From the NCBI GenBank assembly GCA_030762895.1, contig CM061070.1:48220831-48284830 (forward strand): a stretch of DNA of 64,000 nucleotides, in the 5' to 3' direction. The translations under genes and the position numbers were made by a program. Below, piece after piece: positions 22,982 to 34,257 of this stretch (the stretch's first letter is position 1; the number at the start of each line of letters is the position of its first letter). Below the pieces are notes generated by a model, which saw only the letters and a program-made list of their open reading frames with translations, searched no databases and was not told the origin of the DNA. The DNA is from Sophora flavescens (lineage: Eukaryota > Streptophyta > Magnoliopsida > Fabales > Fabaceae).

Positions 22982-23769
22982 ATGGCATCATCCAAGCGTC
23001 TCTCTACAGAGGAAATTGCTGAGAAATACAATCTCAAGGTTACTGAGATCGAGAAGATCATTCCTGGAAAGACTGTTGATCTTCAACAAATGAAGAAGTT
23101 AGGTATGGATGTCACTGAAGAGTTGGAGTATTCCAAATGGACTCCTTTCTTCGACATCAAGGAGCTTGGTCACCCTAAGATCGTTCAAATGTTTTGGAGA
23201 AATATTGTGGTTGTCACCAATCGACTCAACAGAACTAAGAGATTTAAGGCTGAAATGGGGGATAGAACCTTTCTCTTCCCCATTAGCTATCTGGAGCTTG
23301 TTACAAAATGTCCGAGAATCGGAGTTGGCTTCACACCCAACTGGGAAAATGAAGTGGGAGTTGACAATGTCAACATTGCCATCTATGGTGTTCCCAAACC
23401 TGTGAACCCTAAGCCTGTCAACATGGTGGTCAAGTGCAGATTCCTGAACAAATTGCTGTTGGAGTGCGTGATGCCAAGGAAAGGCTCACGAGATAGTGTG
23501 ACCAAGATGGACAGATTTGCTCTATACCACTTGATCCACAAAATCAAGGTTGACACCAACGGCCTTATCTTCATGTACCTTGAGACTCTGATCAAGAGAA
23601 CCAACATGCAGACCTATCGTTATGGGATGTTGCTGACAAGGGTCTTCGAGAACAAGTTGTTTTCTCCTACTGATGTTCACTTTGTGGACATGTCACTGCC
23701 CATAGACAAGAAGATACTATCTATGATGGACATCAAGGGAATCCCTCTTGCTGATGAGGAGGTAGGTGT

Positions 23770-23800
<31 letters not shown>

Positions 23801-24118
23801 AAGAAGAAGAAGAAGAAGAAGAAGAAGAAGAAGAAGCCTGTTGTTGAGCAGAAGGGGGAAGAACCAGTGGTTTCCATTGATAAGTCAGAAGTCCCCATTT
23901 CTGAGATACTGTTCAAATCATCTGGAAAGGTGGCCAGACAAGACCAAATTCCAGAGCTGCAACCTTCAGTGTCTGAAGATTCTGCTGAGAGAGTTGAGCC
24001 CTTGAGGTTCAAGCTGAAGAGATCTTCTCCCAAGAGGAAGACTAGTGAAGCTGAGGAATTAGTAGATGTTCCTGCTCATCCCAGCAAGAAGAGGAAGCTG
24101 GTGAAGACCTTTGCTTAG
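22982..24118 (+). CDS. C2 envelope-like ORF (plant transposon-protein type domain)
   Basis: A long open frame after pol, in the place of the envelope-like ORF of SIRE-1. MASSKRLSTEEIAEKYNLKV at 22982 is the likely start; the frame opens 63 bases earlier. Residues about 40-260 form a globular domain with KWTPFFDIKELGHP, VQMFWRN, LFPISYLELVTKC and RFALYHLIHKIKVDTNGLIF; such domains are annotated in legume and other plant elements as putative plant transposon protein. A pure (AAG)22 run then encodes about 22 Lys (23771-23836), followed by a basic, Ser/Glu-rich tail ending in PSKKRKL, which resembles a nuclear-localisation signal. No signal peptide or clear membrane segment is seen, so a true envelope role is doubtful. 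A TAG at 24116 ends it, but similar low-complexity coding continues beyond. Confidence 0.7.
23771..23836 (+). repeat. (AAG)22 microsatellite encoding poly-Lys
   Basis: 22 uninterrupted AAG triplets in frame within the envelope-like ORF. In the reverse frame it gives a Phe run and in another a poly-Arg run, both artefacts. Confidence 0.98.
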
Positions 24119-24944
24119 GTCATACAAGTTGAGTCTGAGCCTAGCAAAGAGGAAGCATCTGCTCAGGGGGAGCAGACATAGCAAGTCCTGGAAAAACCAA
24201 AAAAGACTTTCATTTTGAGAATTATTCCCAAAAAGAGATCTGGTTACCCAGTACCTGCAAAGACTGAAGTGCCCGCATAAGCTAACACTGCAGAAGACCT
24301 TTCTGGAGGAGCTCTGACAGTTGTACCCGAGGATGACCAGGTGTCTCCATCTCATAAGAAGTTGAAGCTATCTGAAAACCGGATAACTCCTTCTTCCCCT
24401 TTTCATCAAGGTATCATCACCACATCTGTCTCTTCTCCATCTGCCTTTTTTGTTCAACCTCTCTCTGTTGCATCTCCTCTTCCTTCGCATGTCCACTCCT
24501 TTCAAACTCAAACATCTTCTTTCACTGTTGTAACCGATGAATGTCAGTACATAGTTGTTCACAGGGACTCTGCTCCCAAAGAACAAACTGGCATATCATC
24601 GAGACTCTTTGTGTCTAATCTGCAATCTCTTTTGCTTGCTAGTATCTCACAGGTCTCTGTCATCCCTTCTCCTCCACCTCATATTCTTAAGCCCTGTATA
24701 CAACTTTTCTTCTACCCACTTATTGTTGTCTTCATTAGAACATTAGCTGGAACTCACTATCCTGCTTCTGTTGTAATGCTACCTCGTAGGTCAAGGTATT
24801 TCTTTATGTTAATTACTGGATCAAATTCTTTCTTTTGTCATATTGATTCCTTATTACCTATCCCTCCATCTGTATCAGCTCAAACACCTCTTCCCCCACC
24901 TATTCAAATAGCCATCACCAGATTGTCTCTGTCCGAGAGATTTT
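24119..24944 (+). pseudogene. C2 envelope-like ORF, degenerate C-terminal part (before G2)
   Basis: After the TAG at 24116 the frame continues in pieces (VIQVESEPSKEEASAQGEQT, then stops near 24180 and 24278), followed by a 233-residue open frame from 24341. That frame is Ser/Pro-rich with little domain structure (PSHKKLKLSENRITPSSP). The sequence is cut at 24944 by G2 and continues at 30679. Low-complexity tails of this kind are usual after the globular domain of the envelope-like protein. Confidence 0.6.
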
Positions 24945-26260
24945 TGAACGCGCTGTCGCCACGCGCCAAAAAGAACGAGCGTTTACAAAATAATGTAGAT
25001 AGGGGAGCGACAACTCGAGTATCGTCTCTCAAGGACTCTTAGGCGTTGTTATTATTAACAGAAAATCAAAAGTTAGTTTTGGGGGATTTTAGATTGAAAA
25101 CTAAATAAAGAAAACAAACAAAAGCAATAAAAACAGAGCAGTTAAGAGATTAACAAATAAGCTAAAGAACGATTAACCTACTGTTCTCGGTTTCCCACTA
25201 TCATCGGTTCATGCAATTCCAAGCCCTAAGCAGATTCTAATCCCCTCCCGGTTGTAGCAACAATTAACAAACGAAATCGCTACTACGGATATATGTTCCT
25301 ATTCCCGAAATAACAAACGGGGTTAAGCCCTCATGAACAAACGAACATGAATGAACACACGCGAAATAACAAACGCGATTAAGTATAAGAACATGGCATC
25401 ACCGAAATGAATCAACACAATACTATACACTCCTGAAATAACAAACAGAAATGTATAGCATGACATTGAAAAGAGAAAAGCAATTAAAACAGGAAATACA
25501 CAATCTCAAGTGTAAATGGAAACCAATCACAGTAGATTAATCTAGGAGACTAACTCTCCATTACAGACTTAAACAGAAAAGAAAAGAAATAAACTACTGA
25601 ACTACTGACTAAAAACTAGCTAGCCACGGCCAAAAACTAGCCAACAGCCCAGCCTAGCCAACCATTCAGTTCTGTCTAAAACTGACTTATATACAACTTC
25701 TGGACTACGCAGACTCGCGAGGCGAGAACACATTCGCGAGGCGAATCTTGCAGCGTTTGGTATTCTCGCGAGGCGAAGCACGGCTCGCGTGGCGAGGAAT
25801 GGAAAGGTCATGACTTCTGGGCTTCACTCTCGCGAGGCGAGGATTGGATTCGCGAGGCGAACTCTTCAAATTCCAAACTGTAACGCCCGTGACCTTTCAC
25901 ACGGGTAAACCGTGATGCTTTCTGACTTCCAGGCTTGGATTACTCGCGAGGCGAGTCAAGTGTTTGCTGGGCGAGACAGAATGGTTGCAATTTCTCTGGC
26001 ACAATCACCTTCTGGTTCGTGAGGCGAATGCCTTTCTCGCGGGGCGAAAGCTCCAGATTTATTTCTTTTTATTAACCTAAAAACAGAAAATAGCATAAGT
26101 GCTTTATTTGACTCTAAATCAACTAAATCAACCTAAACACTTTACAGACTCAAAATACTTCTTAAGGACAATCAAGTCTAATTTGGGTGAAAATAAGAAA
26201 AAATAGGCACAAAGCCAAGGTTTTTATTAGTTATAAAACCAGTCAACCAGAGGCTCATCA
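24945..26260 (-). repeat. G2 3' LTR (left on + strand)
   Basis: 1,316 bp, TGAACGCGCTG...GGCTCATCA. CpG-rich repeats lie at about 25713-26048 and a TATA box (reverse of CTTATATAC) at about 25686-25694, just downstream of the repeats in element orientation. The same 63-residue ORF appears in both LTRs (25620-25811 and 30031-30222) only because the LTRs are copies. Confidence 0.95.
25713..26048 (-). repeat. CpG-rich palindrome array in G2 3' LTR
   Basis: Repeated TCGCGAGGCGA-type units with paired spacing, plus a CACGGG/CCCGTG pair near 25885-25905. It lies next to the TATA box. The matching array in the right LTR is at about 30125-30460. Confidence 0.8.
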
Positions 26261-27626
26261 AAATACCCCAAACTTAAACTTTGCTTGTCCCCAAGCAAAC
26301 TAAAACTTAAAAACTTAAAAAGACTCAAGACCTGGCAAGCTCAAAAGATTCAATCAACTTTCGCACAGATTTCAAGCAATTTATCAAAATATTTTTCAAC
26401 GTTCCCCCCTTTCAAACAAAGCAATCCCCACAATCATTCATTCTAAACATTTGAGAATTTCATCATTCAAACAATCATTAATCTAAGCAGGGGGTCCAAG
26501 TTACACACAAAAGAGAGATCACCATATTCAAACAACTGCCTTCCTCACAAGGGTATTTAGTGTTCACTCAATCGCTCAGTTTGTGTCAGGTTATCAACAA
26601 TTCACTCAATTTCACTTTTCAGAAGCACTTCCCATAAATTTGATTTTCATCTCTAAATGATTCCCACATAAAACATGCATGCAACATCAAAAGGTCTTTT
26701 ATGGGTTGTAATGGGGCCTGGCTAAGGGTAGGATATACACAAGGAACTAGGCTGAGGACCCTAGGAACTAAGAGAGCATGAACATTATTTACACTTTGAA
26801 ATTCCACTCAAGTTCCTTTTCTCATTCATCTTTTTGCCTTGGGTGACTATAGCCTTTTTATTCAAATAGCATTTTTGACATTTTTGCACTTTTACATTTT
26901 TTTTTCTTTTTTTTTTTCTTTCTCTTTTTTCTTCTTTTTTTCTTTCTTTTTTTTTTCTTTTCTTGGCTCCAACCTTTTTATTTTTTTTTCTTTTTCCTCA
27001 ATCCCTACCAACACATCACCTTGCAGTCACCCCAAACTTAATTTCTTGCAACCATATTTCTTACTAAGATGTCATGCTCTCCTAATCCTAAGATCGGGTT
27101 AACATGGGTTTTCCAGATTTTAGCTTGTAACATAAGGTTAACAAGAACAATAAGCTAATTAGGCTCAAAGGGGCTAACTAAGGAACATGCATTAAGGGTG
27201 GTTATTTTAGGCTAAGTAGCTATTTACAAGGAAAATGCCTAAATCATCTGAAGCAAACACATAATCATGCAAACCAAAAAGAGATTCAAGCAAATTCAGG
27301 AAAGTGCAACTTGAAAAGTGATTTTCACACAGTCAAAAAAACATGTTGGAGGCTCAAAACCTCACCTGGACATTATTTGCAAATTGTTTGACAGAGATTA
27401 TATCCCTAGTGTGTGCTTCCTATCACCCCAAACTTATCATAAGTCATGCCATCATAACAAAATCTCAAAGTTCAGTTTTCAATCACATGGGGATCATTTT
27501 TTTTTTCAAATTTCAAATCCTAGGGGGAAAACAGTCAACACTATCATGCAATCAATCTATGCAAAATCAATAAAATCCAATAAAACTTGCCAATACCAGA
27601 CTCACACAACTCCTGAGCTTCTCAAA
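26261..27626 (-). other. G2 conserved non-coding 3' region with polypurine-tract ladder
   Basis: No gene. The first 16 bases are the reversed polypurine tract. The 12-mer ACCCCAAACTTA is at 26265-26276, 27029-27040 and 27425-27436. A long T-rich simple tract lies at about 26893-26995. The region aligns with 3230-4620 and, reversed, with 40557-42149. Confidence 0.8.
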
Positions 27627-28832
27627 TTATTCAGGAGCTTTATTGAAAACAAAGCAGAAATAAAGCAAGGAAAAGAAAATTAAAAAGAACAAGGTTAAGA
27701 AAAACTCATTGGGGGTGATTCCACCAGGATCCCATTGCTTGTAACATAAGGCCCACATGGTAGCCAAAGGGTGGAAGTTCATTCCATGCTTCCCTAACTC
27801 GCAGCCTTGATGTGGAAGTGGGTGCTTGACAGTCATGGTAACTCCTCCAAGTGCGGCGGACTTCTCACTTCCTCTTGGGTCACAGTTGACCTCTTTTTCA
27901 TCCTTCTCAATAAAATCCTCCCAATAAAATTGGGGTTCAACCTCTTGAAATGGCCACAGTGACAAATCCAAAGGCTGGAACTCCATCACCGGTGGTTCCA
28001 CAGTGGGAGGTGGCAAACAGTTAGCTGGTGTCTCCGGTGCTGCTTCAACTTCTGTAAGGTCTTCATCCAGTGCACTACCGGATTCATCACTTGTTAAACC
28101 TGCAGAAATTTCAGGACACACCACAGAAAGGTTAGAGTTAGTACAGTCAATAGATATATTACAAGAAACTGAGGAGGGTGGTTGCTCAATGGAAGGTATA
28201 TTTGGAACTTCGGCCGAACAGGCAGCTTCACTCTCACTATCACCCTGCAAAATAGAGTCAAGAAACTCAGCACAAACAGCACACGGGTTAGTGTTAGTAC
28301 AGTCAGTACATGTAGTAAAATAAACTGAATTAGTAACGGTCTGAATGTCTGGACTTTCTGCGCATGGTTCATCCACCCCATTACTCTCAACACATGCATT
28401 TGATTTAATTGAATCATCTACTCCCAAAGGTTCTTCATCATCCTCAGGCACGGTGAAGCAGATGTCCTCCTGATCCTCCTGATCCTCATTTTCTATGTTT
28501 CCTGAACAGAATAAAGCTGCATAACTGTCTATACACTAAGCAGTGCCATCACAATAACAATCAGCACATGAATTAGAATCAGGGGATTCAACACACAGTT
28601 CATCAATAGAAACATTATCAACATTATCATCAGAAGTGTCTTCAAGAATAACTTGTGACTCTGTATGTTCTTCAAGGGGCTGTGGAGTTAGCATTGCAGC
28701 CGAGTTGGCGACAATTTGATCAATTAGAGCGGACAACTTCTGAGATTCAGCTTGGCTCCTCTGGTATTCAAGATTACTTGCCTCCATCCTCTGTTGGAAT
28801 TCAAGATTTTGTTGTGCCATCTGTTTTATCAT
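27627..28832 (-). pseudogene. G2 Cys-rich acidic frame behind gag
   Basis: Two frames (28832-28536 and 28451-27627) cover the C-terminal part of the gag-like protein. The first has a Gln-rich helical segment (EFQQRMEASNLEYQRSQAES) and a DELCVESPD module start. The second has three CxDCTNxxxCxVC modules (CTDCTNTNPCAVCAEF; CNISIDCTNSNLSVVCPE, where one Cys is replaced; and a shorter trace) in acidic sequence, then a conserved tail (EPQFYWEDFIEKDEKEV, DPRGSEKSAALGGVTM). A stop and frame change at about 28540-28450 separate them. It matches the C-terminal half of the G1 gag-like frame, with one more module. Function unknown; the module resembles no zinc finger I can name. Confidence 0.65.
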
Positions 28833-28870
28833 TTATTCCGTTTGTGCAGTTATCTGTTTGAACAGGTCCT

Positions 28871-29230
28871 CTAGTGAAGGTTCGGAAGGGGCAGCTCTGA
28901 AGGCAGATAGTATCTAAACAGGAAGGCTTCCTTCAAATCAAACCAGCTTGAGATGGAATTCTCATCAAGACAATACAACCAATCCCTTGCAGCGCCTTCA
29001 AGTGAGAACTGGAAAGCTTCCATCTTGATGTGGTCTTCTGTTATTCCTGTAGGTCTCAGCATTATAGAACAAGCAATATGGAAATCCCTCAGATGCTCCT
29101 GCGGATTCTCACCTGCAAGACCACTAAACCTTGGCAACCAGTGCGATAAACCATAAAAATCAGGAAAATATATGCATGGTGGTGGTTCATAATTAACATT
29201 AGGCATGTAACCATATATGTGATTATCCAT
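28871..29230 (-). pseudogene. gag: G2 Athila-type gag N-terminal fragment
   Basis: Starts MDNHIYGYMPNVNYEPPPC (start at 29230; an open frame extends further but crosses the primer site and is not credible). It contains LPRFSGLAGENPQEHLRDFH and GAARDWLYCLDENS. After FLFRYYLPSEL the sequence passes abruptly to the PSLEDLF segment in another frame: the same central part of gag that G1 lacks is missing here too. G1 and G2 thus share a deletion-derived gag. Confidence 0.8.
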
Positions 29231-29336
29231 GGGAAGGAACTTGAATTTGTAACCAGACAAAACAACCAAAACTAATTCAGTGATACAAAAAGTTTTTTTT
29301 TTAAATTTATTTTCTGCTAATAACAACAAACAAGGG

Positions 29337-29354
29337 TCCCTGGCAACGGCGTCA
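29337..29354 (-). other. G2 primer-binding site, tRNA-Asp type
   Basis: On the minus strand TGACGCCGTTGCCAGGGA, five bases from the LTR edge at 29360. Two bases differ from the tRNA-Asp complement. Confidence 0.8.
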
Positions 29355-29359
29355 ATTTT

Positions 29360-30673
29360 TGAACGCGCTGTCGCCACGCGCCAAAAAGAACGAGCGTTTA
29401 CAAAATAATGTAGATAGGGGAGCGACAACTCGAGTATCGTCTCTCAAGGACTCTTAGGCGTTGTTATTATTAACAGAAAATCAAAAGTTAGTTTTGGGGG
29501 GTTTTAGATTGAAAACTAAATAAAGAAAACAAACAAACGCAATAAAAACAGAGCAGTTAAGAGATTAACAAATAAGCTAAAGAACGATTAACCTATTGTT
29601 CTCGGTTTCCCACTATCATCGGTTCATGCAATTCCAAGCCCTAAGCAGATTCTAATCCCCTCCCGGTTGTAGCAACAATTAACAAACGAAATCGCTACTA
29701 CGGATATATGTTCCTATTCCCGAAATAACAAACGGGGTTAAGCCCTCATGAACAAACGAACATGAATGAACACACGCGAAATAACAAACGCGATTAAGTA
29801 TAAGAACATGGCATCACCGAAATGAATCAACACAATACTATACACTCCTGAAATAACAAACAAATGTATAGCATGACATTGAAAAGAGAAGCAATTAAAA
29901 CAGGAAATACACAATCTCAAGTGTAAATGGAAACCAATCACAGTAGATTAATCTAGGAGACTAACTCTCCATTACAGACTTAAACAGAAAAGAAAAGAAA
30001 TAAACTACTGAACTACTGACTAAAAACTAGCTAGCCACGGCCAAAAACTAGCCAACAGCCCAGCCTAGCCAACCATTCAGTTCTGTCTAAAACTGACTTA
30101 TATACAACTTCTGGACTACGCATACTCGCGAGGCGAGAACACATTCGCGAGGCGAATCTTGCAGCGTTTGGTATTCTCGCGAGGCGAAGCACGGCTCGCG
30201 TGGCGAGGAATGGAAAGGTCATGACTTCTGGGCTTCACTCTCGCGAGGAGAGGATTGGATTCGCGAGGCGAACTCTTCAAATTCCAAACTGTAACTCCCG
30301 TGACCTTTCACACGGGTAAACCGTGATGCTTTCTGACTTCCAGGCTTGGATTACTCGCGAGGCGAGTCAAGTGTTCGCGGGGCGAGACAGAATGGTTGCA
30401 ATTTCTCTGGCACAGTCACCTTCTGGTTCGCGAGGCGAATGCCTTTCTCGTGGGGCGAATGCTCCAGATTTATTTCTTTTTATTAACTTGAAAACAGAAA
30501 ATAGCATTAGTGCTTTATTTGACTCTAAATCAACTAAATCAACCTAAAAACACTTTACAGACTCAAAATACTGCTTAAGGACAATCAAGTCTAATTTGGG
30601 TGAAAATAAGATAAAATAAGCACAAAGCCAAGGTTTTTATTAGTTATAAAACCAGTCAACCAGAGGCTCATCA
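29360..30673 (-). repeat. G2 5' LTR (right on + strand)
   Basis: 1,314 bp, almost identical to 24945-26260. TATA box at about 30097-30105 and CpG-rich array at about 30125-30460. It is followed by the duplication ATTTT. Confidence 0.95.
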
Positions 30674-30678
30674 ATTTT

Positions 30679-31493
30679 CCTGTGTGTTTCCTTCACCTGA
30701 TACTGGCTTTGTCTGAATCAGTCTTATCTTCAAATTCGTCTTTCTTCATTTCTATGCCCTTCAAACTCTCCATGAACTTTTCTTCCCTTCCATCACCTCT
30801 CCCCTATCTCTACCTAAGGCACCCCCAGTTTTAGCCTTACCCTGGCACTCTTCTCTGTCTGTCTCTTCCTCAAGCCTGTCTACAGAAGCCTCCACTTCTC
30901 AGACAGTGGCCTTACAAGACTTTCATTAGCTTCAAGGGCAAGTAGAAGACTTAAGAAGACAGCTGGATGAAGAAAGGAGAGCTAGGCTGCTCTTAGAGCA
31001 AAGGGTTGCTGCCTTATATTTGTTATTTAGTCAATCTAGGTAGTTTTGTTTCTCTATTGTAAACTGTTGTGTACTTATCAAAGCTCATGATGAATAAAAT
31101 ATTTTTCTTCCTTACTTTCCTTATTTCTTTACTTTTTTTATTATGATTACTCATTTTTAATGTTGACAAAAGGGGGAGAATGTATGTGATATGATCTTAA
31201 TGAGAAAGTAATATATGAACATGATATGATCAAAATATGTTTTGATAGTTACTATAATTGCTCTAATAAATCTTAAGTAAGATTGCTCTGATAATCTCCA
31301 AGTAAGACAATTCAAAATTATGTGTGACTAAGTTAACCAGATTGTATGATTAATCTTAATGTTTGATCAAGCATCTGCATAACCTGTCCGCTTAAGAAAA
31401 TTTCAACCTGTCTAATATTTGTTATTTTCCTTGTTGATATTTTGAGGTTCATTAAATCATCTCAATGTTTGTCATCATCAAAAAGGGGGAGAT
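30679..31493 (+). pseudogene. C2 envelope-like C-terminal remnant, 3' region and polypurine tract
   Basis: Continues the C2 Ser/Pro-rich frame after G2, with stops, to about 31050. Non-coding sequence follows, with two polypurine motifs: ACAAAAGGGGGAG at 31167-31178 and AAAAAGGGGGAG at 31480-31491. The second touches the 3' LTR and is the functional one; the first is an upstream twin. Confidence 0.75.
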
Positions 31494-32807
31494 TGTTAAG
31501 TCTCTAAAATGTCTGATGTGCATTTCCCTAAGTTTTGATGAGAACTAAACATTCGTTAATGATTTAATTAACCGTCATATTGGTTACTAACCTGTCTATC
31601 TAGTGTACAGATTAAAACAGTAAGAATCATCTGTCTGCTCATATAGATGACTATTTGTCTGGATAAGTGAAAGTCAACCTGTCTGTAAACTAGGATTATT
31701 GACTTCTTTCAAGAGACGTTTTCAACCTGTCTCTCGACGAGTTCCTACACTCGTCTGAGGTTACTCGTTGAAGAACCAAGGACCTAACAAGCTTTTGTGA
31801 GTTGTCCCATCAGAAAGAGACTAGAAGCATTCTCTCCTACTTAGTCTCACACTTATCAAGAAAAGTCAGAAGTTACACTCTCTCTCAAGCAACCTCGGAT
31901 ATCAAAACCAAAGACCAGTTAAAGAATGCTTCCAACGTGCTTTATTCCCTAGTACCTCTGGTCCTATACACAAAAAAGGGAGTTGTACTCAGCAAAGTAC
32001 AAAAGGCTCTCTGCACAACTCTGATATGGTTGTTTCACGATGCATAAAGCCATGATCCTTCAAGTTAAAGTACAACCAACATTCCTATTGCATTAATGGC
32101 TGCCCATAACAACTCTATTGCATTTAATGAAGTTCTGCTTGAAGCCAACATTTGAAGGAATGTCTCTAACAGATCTTAAATGCTTGAAGATTATAAATAT
32201 AGAAGTCATTGAAGATAAAGACACGGAGAATACATATAACATTAAAGAGCCGTTACTCTGGTAAAGTTATTACACAGACTTTCCTAAGCTTTATATTTAA
32301 ACCACTCTCTGAGTGTTAGTGAAAGATTTTTCTGTCTGAAGTTGTATTTATTACAAACCAAATTTCTCAAACAAATTGAGTGATCCTGAAGAGGCTAGGC
32401 ATGCAAAGAATACTTGTCTTGGAGCCTGAGGAGGCTACGTGTGCAAACAATACTTAGAGTCTGTAACCTGATCAGTTATAGTGGATAAAACTTGGTGCTG
32501 CCAAGGTCTGGACGTAGCTCTTTGCTTTGAAGAGTGAACCAGGATAAATAACTGTGTCAATCTCTCTTTCCTTATAAACTCTTTCGTTGCTTTAGTTTTC
32601 TTATCCATTTATCAAGTAGTGTGTTTGCCTTAGTCACTGTTAAAATTTCATCAGACAGGTCACCAGTCTGTCCTGTATCTTCCCACTCGTCTGAACTAAG
32701 CTTTTGTATGAGAAAAGTTTTCAACTTTGTTTAAATTCTGATAAACACAATTCAACCCCCCCCCCCCCCCTTCCGCCCCCTTCTTGTGTTTATAGTTGTC
32801 TATTTCA
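31494..32807 (+). repeat. C2 3' LTR
   Basis: 1,314 bp from TGTTAAGTCTC to TATTTCA. It matches the two pieces of the 5' LTR. A 15-C run lies at about 32756-32770. It is followed by GTTAGTAT and then directly by C1 gag-pol sequence. Confidence 0.95.
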
Positions 32808-32811
32808 GTTA

Positions 32812-34253
32812 GTATCCGAATGGGCATACTACATCTAGATGCATACATAGTAAGCATACTAAACATTCTCGTCCAATGAACACTAACAAGAAAGGACCCA
32901 AGTCAGTTTGGGTACCTAAAGTTAAGATAATACATGTTGCGGATTTTCTTAACAACAGGAAAGAAAAAAATGTCTTGGTACTTGGACAGTGGGTGCTCAC
33001 GACACATGACTGGAGAAAGGTGTATGTTCCAAGACCTTAGAGCCAAAGATGGTGGCTGGGTCGCATTTGGAGGAAACCAGAAAGGGAAGATCACTGGTAT
33101 AGGTAAAATTGGTAAACATCATTTTCCCTCCATTGATAATGTTCTTTTGGTTAATGGGTTAAAACATAATCTGCTGAGCATAAGTCAATTATGTGATAGT
33201 GGATATGTTGTTTCTTTTGATAAGAACATGTGTAATGTCAAGAAAAATGATGGATCACTTCTATTCACTGCTAAAAGGCAAAACAATCTGTATAAGATTG
33301 ACTTGGGGGACCTCTCATATCAGAGTGTCTCATGTCTAGTGTCCATTGAAGATGAGCGATGTATTTGGCACAAAAGGCTAGGTCATGCAAGCTTGAAGTT
33401 AATTTCAAAGCTAAAGAAGCATAACCTCGTGAGAGGGCTACCAAACCTTAAGTACAAATCTGATGCTCTCTGTGATGCATGTCAAAAGGGAAAACAAGTC
33501 AAGGGTTCCTTTGAATATAAGAATGTTGTTAGTACCAATAGACCACTAGAATTGCTACACCTTGATCTCTTTGGTCCAACAAGGACTGCCTCTGTCAGTG
33601 GTAAGAAATATGGTCTAGTCATTGTAGACGACAACACTAGATGGACAAGGGTTAAGTTCCTAGCTCACAAGGATGAGTCTTTCAAGGTCTTTTCTATATT
33701 CTTCAAACATGTACAAAATGAAAAAGGCATGTGTATCACTTCAATCAGAAGTGACCATGGGGGAGAGTTTGAAAGTGAGTTATTCCTTAAGTTCTGTGAA
33801 GAAAGTGGCATTCTTCACAACTTCTCAATACCTAGAACACCACAGCAAAATGGTGTGGTAGAGAGAAAGAAAAGACATCTTCAAGAGATGGCTAGAACAA
33901 TGCTCAATGACAACTCGGTCCCTAGACACTTCTGGGCTGAAGCTGTTAATACTGCCTGTTACATTCATAACAGAATATACATTAGTCCAATCTTGAACAA
34001 GACTCCTTATGAATTGTGCAAGGGACGAAAACCCAACATTTCATATCTTCATCCTTTTGGTTGTAAATGTTATATATTGAATACTAAAGATCAACTTGGT
34101 AAGTTTGATGCAAAAGTAGATAATGGAATACTGTTAGGATATTCTGAAACTTCAATAGGCTTTAGAGTTTATAATTCTAGAACTCTAGTAGTAGAAGAAT
34201 GTATTCATGTCAAGTTTGATGACAAACAGCCGATAAGAAATTATCAGAGCTAG
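32812..34253 (+). pseudogene. pol: C1 gag end, protease, GAG-pre-integrase and integrase
   Basis: Begins in the second zinc-knuckle tail (GHTTSRCIHS) of gag, broken off by C2. A 439-residue open frame from 32934 holds the protease site WYLDSGCSRHMTG near residue 15, the HHCC zinc motif (WHKRLGHASLK ... LCDAC near 145-185) and the integrase core with VIVDDN (about 228), RSDHGGEF (about 272) and GVVERKK (about 307), the last three giving D,D,E. The integrase C-terminal domain (HPFGCKCYILN, GILLGYS) is also present. The frame ends at 34251 by a frameshift where the linker to reverse transcriptase should continue. Integrase inserts the cDNA into host DNA. This is the best-preserved enzyme in C1. 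Confidence 0.9.
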
Positions 34254-34257
34254 ATGA

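Larger units (their letters stand above)
24945..30673 (-). mobile_element. G2: non-autonomous Athila-like gypsy element
   Basis: A 5,729-bp insertion with the duplication ATTTT at 24940-24944 and 30674-30678. The LTRs are 24945-26260 and 29360-30673, about 98% alike by eye, so it is a young insertion. In element order: LTR, tRNA-Asp primer site, gag with an internal deletion, a Cys-rich acidic frame, 1.4 kb of non-coding sequence, polypurine tract and LTR. There is no protease, reverse transcriptase or integrase. It lies inside the envelope-like region of C2. Confidence 0.95.
13411..32807 (+). mobile_element. C2: SIRE/Maximus-like copia element nested in C1 gag
   Basis: C2 has two LTRs beginning TGTTAAGTCTC and ending TATTTCA, an iMet-type primer site, gag, a pol with its centre deleted, an envelope-like ORF and a polypurine tract. 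A solo gypsy LTR interrupts its 5' LTR and G2 interrupts its envelope-like region. No 5-bp duplication is readable: CCCCA precedes it and GTTAG follows. The bases just after the 3' LTR (GTTAGTAT) look like the start of the C2 primer site, so the right edge was probably rearranged. Confidence 0.85.

Noticed and set aside
23677..24033. Poly-Phe and poly-Arg ORFs (also 23766-24005)
   Set aside because: Shadow frames of the (AAG)22 tract within the envelope-like ORF.
25620..25811. A 63-residue ORF found twice (also 30031-30222)
   Set aside because: Its repetition is explained by the two LTRs of G2 being copies; it covers the CpG-rich promoter array.
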